Source of the DNA: an uncultured bacterium
GTDB lineage: Bacteria > Hydrothermota > Tepidihabitantia > Tepidihabitantales > Tepidihabitantaceae
Assembly (NCBI GenBank): GCA_937139435.1
Contig: CAKZPX010000117.1
Location: 1 to 5,784, forward strand
Length of the DNA: 5,784 nucleotides
Direction of reading: 5' to 3'
Both the position numbers and the translations under genes were made by a program. Under the pieces are notes generated by a model. That model saw nothing but the letters and a program-made list of their open reading frames with translations. It was not told where the DNA came from and did not search any database. The first letter of the stretch is position 1; every line of letters starts with the position of its first letter. Below are positions 1-5,421 of the stretch, piece by piece.

Positions 1-9
1 CGCCAATAC

Positions 10-39
10 GGTTAATACGCACTGGACTATATATTAACC
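10..39. repeat. Inverted repeat, possible 8-bp hairpin
   Basis: GGTTAATA at 10-17 is the perfect reverse complement of TATTAACC at 32-39, with a 14-base loop. No T-run follows, so it does not look like an intrinsic terminator. It could be part of a structured RNA, a protein-binding dyad or chance; the stem is mostly A/T. Confidence 0.45.
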
Positions 40-46
40 AAGATGT

Positions 47-88
47 CTTAACCGGGCAAGTAACACCGGGTTAGGTCGCTCCTTGCCC
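47..88. repeat. Two overlapping, mutually exclusive inverted repeats
   Basis: CTTAACC at 47-53 can pair with GGTTAGG at 69-75 (one G-T pair). The stem can be extended by GG 54-55 with CC 66-67 across a bulged G68. Alternatively GGGCAAG at 54-60 pairs perfectly with CTTGCCC at 82-88. The two arms share bases 54-55 and the second encloses the right arm of the first, so both full stems cannot form together. Neither is followed by a T-run on the + strand. This could be an RNA switch, the end of a structured RNA or coincidence; no known riboswitch class is recognised. Confidence 0.4.
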
Positions 89-247
89 AGGAAAATGTCA
101 GAAATAAAAATCGCCTCTGTATTTCAGCAATGGTATCAATTCTATTTCCTGTTTATCCGGAACCGCTGCAGACAGCAGCCACAGCATCTACCAATCACAA
201 CAATGCTACCATGGTGCTATTCTTTTTACCATAGCCGGTGCTCGCTG

Positions 248-276
248 TTGACAGGTAGATTTTTTCTTTTTAAAAT
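248..276 (+). promoter_or_regulatory. Sigma-70-type promoter for tRNA-Phe, rpsT and probably the genes downstream
   Basis: The -35 box TTGACA (248-253) matches the consensus perfectly. It is followed by a 17-base T-rich spacer and a -10 box TAAAAT (271-276), one mismatch from TATAAT. Transcription would start near A283, about 40 bases before the mature tRNA 5' end. It is the only strong match I see in the window, and it fits a highly expressed stable-RNA and ribosomal-protein unit. Confidence 0.8.
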
Positions 277-295
277 GTGTTTACCCAGCACGGGT

Positions 296-318
296 GTCCT
301 GCTCCTGAAGGGCGGGAC
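296..318 (+). promoter_or_regulatory. Predicted hairpin in the tRNA 5' leader
   Basis: GTCCTGCTC (296-304) can pair with GGGCGGGAC (310-318) over nine pairs, two of them G-T, closing a five-base loop CTGAA. A smaller four-pair stem, ACCC 283-286 with GGGT 292-295, could sit directly before it, so nearly the whole leader from the predicted start site to about five bases before the tRNA would be folded. No T-run follows, so it is not a terminator. It may affect leader processing or stability, or have no function. Confidence 0.45.
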
Positions 319-323
319 CAAAT

Positions 324-399
324 GCCGGGATAGCTCAGTTGGTAGAGCACGGGACTGAAAATCCCGGTGTCCACAGTTCGATTCTGTGTCCCGGCACCA
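324..399 (+). tRNA. tRNA-Phe, anticodon GAA
   Basis: A complete cloverleaf can be drawn by hand. The acceptor stem GCCGGGA (324-330) pairs perfectly with TCCCGGC (389-395). The D arm is GCTC/GAGC (333-336, 345-348) with a GG-containing loop. The anticodon stem CGGGA/TCCCG (350-354, 362-366) holds the loop CTGAAAA, with anticodon GAA at 357-359 and A37-A38 after it, as expected for phenylalanine. The variable loop is five bases (367-371). The T arm CACAG/CTGTG (372-376, 384-388) encloses TTCGATT. The discriminator is A396, and CCA (397-399) is encoded. There are no mismatches in any stem, so it should be functional. It lies about 40 bases after the predicted transcription start and 26 bases before rpsT, with no terminator between, so the two are probably cotranscribed and separated by tRNA processing. 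Confidence 0.97.
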
Positions 400-416
400 T
401 TTTTGTTAACGCCATC

Positions 417-421
417 GGAGG
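417..421 (+). promoter_or_regulatory. Ribosome binding site of rpsT, decides a TTG start
   Basis: GGAGG lies four bases before TTG 426-428. The spacing is slightly short, but it is the only Shine-Dalgarno match between the tRNA and the bS20 coding sequence. No in-frame ATG or GTG exists in that gap. The first in-frame ATG is at codon 29 of the protein, far inside the conserved domain, so TTG is the supported start. Confidence 0.75.
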
Positions 422-425
422 CAGA

Positions 426-683
426 TTGGCAAAGAGAAGTTTATCCGCAATTAGGCAGGCAAGGAAAAACATCCGCCGGCGCCTGCGCAATCGTGCCCGG
501 CGGAATGCAATGAAAAAGGCGATTAAACTGGTGCGGGCGGCGAAGACCAAGGAAGAGGCGTTTAAGGCATTTACCGCTGCACAATCCATTATTGACCGCT
601 GTGCCCGGCACCGTGTCATTCACCCGAACACCGCCAGCCGTCTGAAGTCGCGCCTGATACAGCAGATATCGTATCTCTCCTGA
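426..683 (+). CDS. rpsT: 30S ribosomal protein bS20
   Basis: This encodes bS20, a small basic three-helix protein that binds 16S rRNA in the body of the 30S subunit. The product is 85 residues, close to the 87 of E. coli S20. It opens with the typical AKRS start after the initiator, followed by a very Arg/Lys-rich first helix (about residues 3-37). The most family-specific part is the C-terminal half: SIIDRCARHRVIHPNTASR (54-72) matches the family pattern DR-A-(K)-G/-x-IH-N-A-R, followed by K74 and L77. The start is TTG, supported by GGAGG at 417-421. The frame is open upstream into the tRNA gene, but that part is tRNA sequence, not protein. The E. coli rpsT gene also uses UUG and represses its own translation, so a similar control is possible but unproven here. 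No terminator follows; the next gene begins 31 bases later. Confidence 0.93.
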   Translation: MAKRSLSAIRQARKNIRRRLRNRARRNAMKKAIKLVRAAKTKEEAFKAFTAAQSIIDRCARHRVIHPNTASRLKSRLIQQISYLS

Positions 684-714
684 AACCAACCCCGCTCAAG
701 GGTGCACCGGGTGA

Positions 715-1944
715 ATGAAGGTTCTTTACATCGCCACCGCCTATCCCCGCTCGGAAAGCGATGTAATCACACCCTGGCTGGTTGAGACAATCCGGCGTCT
801 CCAGGCGCGAGGATTGGAAATAACGATGTTCACCTCTTCATATGCCGGGCTTGGTGACCAGGTTATCTTCGGCACCAGAGTAAAACGGTTTCGCTACTTT
901 TTTGCCCGCTGGGAAAAACTTACCCACGATGAAACCGCCATTGACCGGGTGCGCAAGGGAGTTCTGAATAAGGTTCTAGCCCTTTTTTACCTTGTCGCCG
1001 GTACCATAGCCATCGCCCGGCTCTGCCAGAAGGAACGGTTTGACATCATCCACATCCACTGGCCCCTGCCCCATTTTCTCTTTGGCTATGTTGCGGGAAA
1101 AATTTGCCGGGCACCAACCGTGATCAGTTTCCACGGCGCCGAACTGATGGCGGTGCGCCATAAATTCAAAATCCTGCGCCCTTTCCTGCGCTGGGCGATC
1201 GCTCGTGCCGACCGTATTACCGCCAACTCCACCCATACCGTGCAGGCAATTCAGGCTATCCTTAACTGTCCGGTTAAAATCATCCCCTTTGGTGCTGGAC
1301 TGCCCGAACCGAAAACAGATTACCCACCACCGTCAATAAAAAAAGAAAAACAAATCCTCTTTGTCGGACGCCTGGTAGAAAGAAAAGGCGTCCGACACCT
1401 GATTGAGGCGTGTGCTATACTCAGCCGTAAACTACCGCTCCAGCTAAATATTGTCGGGTCGGGTCCAGAACTACCGCTATTAAAAGAACTTACCCGGCAA
1501 CTCGGGCTGGAAAATGCTGTCCTGTTTCACGGGCAGGTAAGTAGTACCGAACTGCAAAAACATTACCGGGATTGCGACCTTTTTGTCCTGCCCGCAGTAA
1601 TTGATGCCAAGGGCGACACCGAAGGACTGGGTGTGGTGATTATTGAGGCAATGACCTACAAAAAACCGGTTGTCGCCTCAGCAGTTGGCGGAATTACCGA
1701 CCTGGTAATCAATGAAAAGACTGGCATTGCGGTACCACCGGCAGACAGTGAAGCACTTGCCCGGGCAATGGAACATGTACTAACCAACCCGGAACTCGCC
1801 CTACGCCTTGCTGAAGCAGGACATCTGCATATCAGAGAAAACTATTCCTGGGATGCGATTATCCAGCGATTGATTGACCTGTATCAGGAACTGTTAAACC
1901 TATCACCCCATAACACTTTACCCAGTTCTAGGAACCAGGGCTAA
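715..1944 (+). CDS. GT4-family glycosyltransferase (GT-B fold)
   Basis: A 409-residue retaining glycosyltransferase of the GT4 type, expected to be cytoplasmic or loosely membrane-bound and to transfer a sugar from an activated nucleotide donor. The N-terminal acceptor domain (about 1-190) begins with the first Rossmann strand (KVLYIATAYP) and holds SFHGAEL (138-144) and TANSTHT (169-175). The C-terminal donor domain shows FVGRLVERKG (216-225), with the Arg and Lys that usually contact donor phosphates, NIVGSGPE (245-252), and E303-x7-E311 inside TEGLGVVIIEAM, the family's E-x7-E motif. GGITDL (325-330) and GIAVPP (337-342) follow, as usual. The motifs and length indicate an intact enzyme. 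LPAVIDAKGDTEG resembles exopolysaccharide glycosyltransferases of the WcaL/AmsK kind, but donor and acceptor cannot be assigned. The start is clear: TGA at 712-714 lies in frame immediately before ATG 715, and AAGGG at 698-702 is a modest binding site. The stop codon shares one base with the next gene's ATG. Confidence 0.9.
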   Translation: MKVLYIATAYPRSESDVITPWLVETIRRLQARGLEITMFTSSYAGLGDQVIFGTRVKRFRYFFARWEKLTHDETAIDRVRKGVLNKVLALFYLVAGTIAIARLCQKERFDIIHIHWPLPHFLFGYVAGKICRAPTVISFHGAELMAVRHKFKILRPFLRWAIARADRITANSTHTVQAIQAILNCPVKIIPFGAGLPEPKTDYPPPSIKKEKQILFVGRLVERKGVRHLIEACAILSRKLPLQLNIVGSGPELPLLKELTRQLGLENAVLFHGQVSSTELQKHYRDCDLFVLPAVIDAKGDTEGLGVVIIEAMTYKKPVVASAVGGITDLVINEKTGIAVPPADSEALARAMEHVLTNPELALRLAEAGHLHIRENYSWDAIIQRLIDLYQELLNLSPHNTLPSSRNQG

Positions 1945-2939
1945 TGGACACAAAAAAACCCGCCAGAGAAAAAAGCGATAATCGCACCGGTAGGTTCCGG
2001 CGCTGGCGCAACCTGCTCCGCTACACCATCGGGACAATAATTGTCGTCCTGTCCTTCTACTTTCTCATCACCCGGCTGATTCGCGACTGGCACCAGATAC
2101 CGTTCAACGAACTCAAGTTCCAACCTCTCCCCCTGATTCTCTCCTATCTTATCCTCCTCTTGATCCATTTTCCCTTAAGTGCTCTTGGCTGGATTCTCAT
2201 CTTAGAAGGGCTGGGAGAAAAACTACCGTTCTTTCGTGCCCTGACGATTCTCACTGTAACCCAGCTGGGAAAATATGCCCCGGGCAAGGTCTGGTTCACG
2301 CTCGGCAGAATGTCATTTGCCCGAAACGACGGCATCCCGGAAGCAAAGACCATCACCAGTGTAATTATTGAAACCGGTTTTCTTCTCCTCGCTGCGGTAT
2401 TCCTGTTTGCCCTGGCGATTGTACTTTTACCCCGCAGGGTCATTCCGCCGTTGGTCTATTACTCCTTTCTCCTTGCGCCATTAACCATTGTCGTCATCTA
2501 CCCGCCGATCTTAAACCGGCTTCTTCCTCCCCTTCTAAAACTCTTCAAACAACCATTATTTTCCCTCCAGCTCTCTTATCCCCGACTTCTGACCATTCTC
2601 GCTGTATATATCCTGGACTGGTTTTTTCAGGGACTCGGCTGTTTTATATTAATCAACTCCTTTTATCATCTTCCCTTTGCCAGCCTGCCGGTACTTTTGG
2701 GAGGCTATTCCATCTCCTGGATTCTGGGTTTCATAATCCTCATCGCTCCGGCAGGACTTGGTATTCGTGAAGGCATCTACACCTTTATTCTCAAACTGGT
2801 AATGAGCCAGCCCGTTGCTATTATATCTGCGTTGCTTACCCGTATCTGGGTGACTACCAGCGAGGCAGTGATGGCATTGCTCCTGATGCCATTATTAAGT
2901 AAAGGAGGCAAAAATGGCAAAGAAACACCGACAGACTAA
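1944..2939 (+). CDS. Flippase-like membrane protein, lysylphosphatidylglycerol-synthase transmembrane family (UPF0104)
   Basis: A 331-residue integral membrane protein. A basic N-terminus (1-27) is followed by about eight hydrophobic stretches, roughly 28-46, 62-90, 137-162, 167-190, 213-238, 246-270, 279-298 and 303-318. Two family signatures are clear: TQLGKYAPGKVWFTLGR (106-122), and the late segment IAPAGLGIREG (267-277). These match the flippase-like domain that in MprF moves aminoacylated phosphatidylglycerol, and that occurs alone in many polysaccharide clusters. The C-terminal lysyl-transferase domain of MprF is absent, so lipid lysylation is unlikely. A role in moving or accommodating a glycolipid intermediate is inferred from the family name and the glycosyltransferase neighbours, not shown. 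Its ATG overlaps the upstream stop (TAATG), suggesting translational coupling; no strong binding site precedes it. Its last 26 bases overlap the next gene in another frame and supply that gene's ribosome binding site, giving a hydrophilic tail GGKNGKETPTD. Confidence 0.85.
   Translation: MDTKKPAREKSDNRTGRFRRWRNLLRYTIGTIIVVLSFYFLITRLIRDWHQIPFNELKFQPLPLILSYLILLLIHFPLSALGWILILEGLGEKLPFFRALTILTVTQLGKYAPGKVWFTLGRMSFARNDGIPEAKTITSVIIETGFLLLAAVFLFALAIVLLPRRVIPPLVYYSFLLAPLTIVVIYPPILNRLLPPLLKLFKQPLFSLQLSYPRLLTILAVYILDWFFQGLGCFILINSFYHLPFASLPVLLGGYSISWILGFIILIAPAGLGIREGIYTFILKLVMSQPVAIISALLTRIWVTTSEAVMALLLMPLLSKGGKNGKETPTD
2901..2908 (+). promoter_or_regulatory. Strong ribosome binding site inside the upstream gene
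   Basis: AAAGGAGG ends five bases before ATG 2914-2916. It is the best Shine-Dalgarno sequence in the window and lies within the last codons of the flippase-like gene, where it encodes part of Ser-Lys-Gly-Gly. It fixes the start of the YfhO-family gene and suggests higher or independent initiation for it. Confidence 0.85.
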
Positions 2940-5403
2940 ACCCCAGTCCAAACCAACCCCACCCCCGCACACTTACCCGATAGACCTCAATCAACAACTA
3001 TACCACCGGCTGGCAATATTAACACTGTTCTTACTTCCGCTGGTCTTCTTTGGCCGATTCCTTTTTGGCACCGTAATGATGTTTGGCACCGACTTCATCG
3101 GTGCTGGTGGTTATGCATCCCGGCAATTTATGTCCGAATACATCCGCAGGCATCTGACTGTCGCCTTCTGGCAACCGCATATCCTCTCCGGTCAACCGAC
3201 CGTTGCCGCATTCTTTGGCGACCTGTTTTACCCCACCCTTTTCCTGCGCCTCTTCCTGCCGGTCCATACTGTCTGGGCATGGACATTCTACCTGCACACA
3301 TTCCTTGCCGGACTGGGCACCTACCTGTTCCTTAAAGAACTAAAACTTGACACACCCGCTGCTTTCCTCGCCGGTGTCGCCTATATGTTCTCGGGTAACC
3401 TCCTCACCCTTGCCTATGCGGGACATGATGGTCGCCTCATTGGCAGCGCCCTTATGCCGCTTGTCCTGTTCTTTCTCACCCGGGGGGTAAACCGCTGGCA
3501 ATTACACAAACAGACTCCAACCACCCACCCGATCATCTGGTTTTTCCTTACTGGTTTAATCCTGGCACTCCAGCTCCTTTCCGGTCATATTCAAAAGGTC
3601 TATTACACCGGTCTCATCCTCGTCGCCTACTTTCTCTTTCTCTTCATCCGCACCCTCCGCGCAGAAAAAAACCATGCCAGCGCCCTGCCCCTCCTCGGTT
3701 ACTTCATCAGTAGTGTTCTGCTTGCTATTGTCCTGACCGCAATTCAATATCTGCCGATATACGGCAACCTGCCCTATGGTGCCCGTGGTGCTGACCGGGG
3801 CTACGAATTTGCCGCATCCTGGTCATTGCCCATTGCTGAGACCTTTGACCTGCTCACACCGAACTTCTCCGGAGGACTCTGGAACTACTGGAGCAAAAAC
3901 CCGTTCAAACTCCACAGCGAATACCTGGGCATCCTCCCTTTGTTCTTTGCCTTCATCGCCCTGGTACGCAACCGCAAAAAACCCGAAGTCAAATTCTTCT
4001 TCTTCGCCCTCCTGATCACCATACTCCTCGCCTGGGGAGGCAACACACCATTTTACCGCATCCCCTATTACCTGCTGCCGGGACTAAGCAAGTTTCGTGG
4101 TCCGGGAATGATTTTCTTCCTTGCCACCTTTTCAATTGTGGTTCTTGCCGGCTATGGCATCAACTATATCCTGAAGGAACTAACCAGCACCAGCCCGACA
4201 AAAATGCCTCGCTTTGCCCTTTACGCCGCCGGGGTAATCCTCTTGCTCCTCATCTTTGCCCTTATCGGCAGAGACGCCCTTGCCGGCATCCTGAACCCCG
4301 GCCCCCGGCTCAATCAATTCCTGAACAACCACCCGGCGCTTATCACCGGTCTGGTATTTGCTACTGTCCTCTGGTTAATCGGTTATCTTCTGAGCACAGC
4401 AGTTCTCCATCGTCGCCTTCAACCGTTTCCATTTGTACTCCTTACCGCTCTAATTATGACATTAGACATCGGCATCAATCTGAAACTCTGGAATGACACC
4501 CGTGGTTATATCCGGGCAATGCCCCGTCCAGAAGAACACTTCGCGCCAGACGAGGTGGTACGCTTTCTCAAACAGGACACCACCCTTTACCGGGTCCTAC
4601 CCCTCCACTATGAGCGCTCCGACGAAGGCGAACTCTGGTTGCACAACATCTACTCCACTGGAGGACAGATCCCCAACCCGCTCCAGACCTACCAGGAATT
4701 TATCGGGGCAGAACAAACCGTTATGTTTCAGGCAAACAACTTGCTTAATCCCAACTTTATGAACCTCCTGAATGTTAAATATGTTATCACCTACAACCTG
4801 CCTGACGACCCGTCTCCCTATGACCTCCAGACCCGGCAGATTATCACTCAGCTAAAAACCTTCTTCAGCCAGCCTCAGTTCAACAGGGTATTCACCGGTA
4901 GTCGTTATGCAATTTACGAAAACAAAAACTACCTGCCTCGTGCCTTTATTGTCCCGGGATATGAAATTGTCGACAATAAAGAACAGCTTCTCGTTCAACT
5001 GATGCAACCTGACTTCAACCCGGCACACACCGCGCTCTTGTATAACAAACCTGACCTGCCTCAAGCCGACACCGCTAACTTTAACGCCTCTACCCGCATC
5101 ACCGCATACGATGCTAACCGCATCACTATCAACGCCAGCCTCACCGCCCCGGGGATACTGATTCTCAGCGAAAACTACCATCCGGACTGGCAGGTAGAGG
5201 TTAACGGCAAACCAGCACCACTGCTCCGTGCGTTTCACACTCTAAGAGCGGTTGCCCTTGCTCCGGGTGAGCACGAAATTACTTTCCGGTATGACTCCAA
5301 ATACTTCCGCCTCGGCACCCTAATAACAATCCTTGCGGCAATTGTTATGGTTGCGGTTAGTATAATTTCAACTCTCTGGAGCAAACAAAGTAAATCAACC
5401 TAA
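2914..5403 (+). CDS. YfhO-family membrane protein (putative GT-C-type glycosyltransferase)
   Basis: An 829-residue polytopic membrane protein. After a polar, Pro-rich N-terminus (1-30), about a dozen hydrophobic segments run to residue ~520. A large hydrophilic domain (about 521-797) follows, then one C-terminal membrane segment (798-819). Family marks include GTDFIGAG (58-65) with D60, followed by WQPHILSGQPT (86-96) and GDLFYP (102-107) in the first large loop; VAYMFSGN (155-162); FRGPGM (394-399); PRAFIVPGYEIV (675-686); and the ending NYHPDWQVEVNGKPAPLL (754-771), APGEHEITFRYD (783-794). In GT-C enzymes an acidic residue in the first external loop is catalytic; D60 or D103 would be candidates here. 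B. subtilis YfhO is linked to lipoteichoic acid glycosylation, but most relatives are uncharacterised, so substrate is unknown. The start is fixed by AAAGGAGG and by an in-frame TAA at 2896-2898. It overlaps the previous gene by 26 bases and ends 18 bases before the next. The coding strand is notably richer in C than in G. Confidence 0.87.
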   Translation: MAKKHRQTKPQSKPTPPPHTYPIDLNQQLYHRLAILTLFLLPLVFFGRFLFGTVMMFGTDFIGAGGYASRQFMSEYIRRHLTVAFWQPHILSGQPTVAAFFGDLFYPTLFLRLFLPVHTVWAWTFYLHTFLAGLGTYLFLKELKLDTPAAFLAGVAYMFSGNLLTLAYAGHDGRLIGSALMPLVLFFLTRGVNRWQLHKQTPTTHPIIWFFLTGLILALQLLSGHIQKVYYTGLILVAYFLFLFIRTLRAEKNHASALPLLGYFISSVLLAIVLTAIQYLPIYGNLPYGARGADRGYEFAASWSLPIAETFDLLTPNFSGGLWNYWSKNPFKLHSEYLGILPLFFAFIALVRNRKKPEVKFFFFALLITILLAWGGNTPFYRIPYYLLPGLSKFRGPGMIFFLATFSIVVLAGYGINYILKELTSTSPTKMPRFALYAAGVILLLLIFALIGRDALAGILNPGPRLNQFLNNHPALITGLVFATVLWLIGYLLSTAVLHRRLQPFPFVLLTALIMTLDIGINLKLWNDTRGYIRAMPRPEEHFAPDEVVRFLKQDTTLYRVLPLHYERSDEGELWLHNIYSTGGQIPNPLQTYQEFIGAEQTVMFQANNLLNPNFMNLLNVKYVITYNLPDDPSPYDLQTRQIITQLKTFFSQPQFNRVFTGSRYAIYENKNYLPRAFIVPGYEIVDNKEQLLVQLMQPDFNPAHTALLYNKPDLPQADTANFNASTRITAYDANRITINASLTAPGILILSENYHPDWQVEVNGKPAPLLRAFHTLRAVALAPGEHEITFRYDSKYFRLGTLITILAAIVMVAVSIISTLWSKQSKST

Positions 5404-5421
5404 CACCGGTGGTAAGTAAAA

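Larger units (their letters stand above)
1..247. other. Non-coding stretch upstream of the promoter, structured at its left end
   Basis: No convincing gene is visible here on either strand. On the + strand, all three frames meet stops within the first 74 bases (13-15, 35-37 and 72-74). A reading frame from about 83 or 95 runs on into the tRNA gene, shows no family signature and crosses the promoter, so it is not credible. The minus strand is broken up by stops in every frame. The first 90 bases are rich in inverted repeats (listed separately). The rest, about 90-247, is unstructured to the eye apart from small repeats such as the palindrome ACCATGGT at 208-215. The left part could be the 3' end of an upstream structured RNA or the tail of a gene cut by the window edge; one frame is open from position 3 to the TAG at 72-74, but it is too short to identify. 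Confidence 0.6.

Noticed and set aside
60..91. Possible 3' end of a 5S rRNA, because TAGGTCGC resembles the common 3' region of 5S
   Set aside because: The preceding bases lack the conserved 5S loop C and helix III sequence and the expected helix IV/V pattern; the similarity is only about eight bases.
54..91. Intrinsic terminator from the stem GGGCAAG/CTTGCCC
   Set aside because: The stem is followed by AGGAAAATG, with no T-run, and the loop is 21 bases long.
245..271. Terminator made of CTG/CAG pairing (245-254) and the T-rich stretch 260-271
   Set aside because: The stem has only three or four pairs, and the stretch is better explained as a T-rich spacer between good -35 and -10 boxes.
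83..358. Open frame of 91 codons on the + strand, or a shorter version from ATG 95
   Set aside because: It ends inside the tRNA gene, crosses the -35/-10 promoter boxes, and its C-terminal residues (DSSVGRARD) are the familiar false translation of a tRNA gene.
339..425. N-terminal extension of bS20 by 29 residues
   Set aside because: The extension is translated tRNA sequence. The Shine-Dalgarno at 417-421 and family alignment both place the start at TTG 426.
335..619. Minus-strand open frame over the tRNA and rpsT
   Set aside because: It is antisense to two confident genes, and its C-terminal RIELWTPGFSVPCSTN is the usual artefact of translating a tRNA-Phe gene backwards.
1944..2939. Full MprF-type lysylphosphatidylglycerol synthase
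   Set aside because: Only the flippase-like membrane region is present; the catalytic aminoacyl-transfer domain is absent and the next gene is unrelated to it.
4852..5238. Minus-strand open frame of 128 codons inside the YfhO-family gene, and similar antisense frames at 976-1236, 1941-2168, 2144-2443, 3031-3297 and 3556-3747
   Set aside because: All lie opposite confidently identified genes, have no recognisable family features, and are expected by chance opposite C-rich coding sequence.
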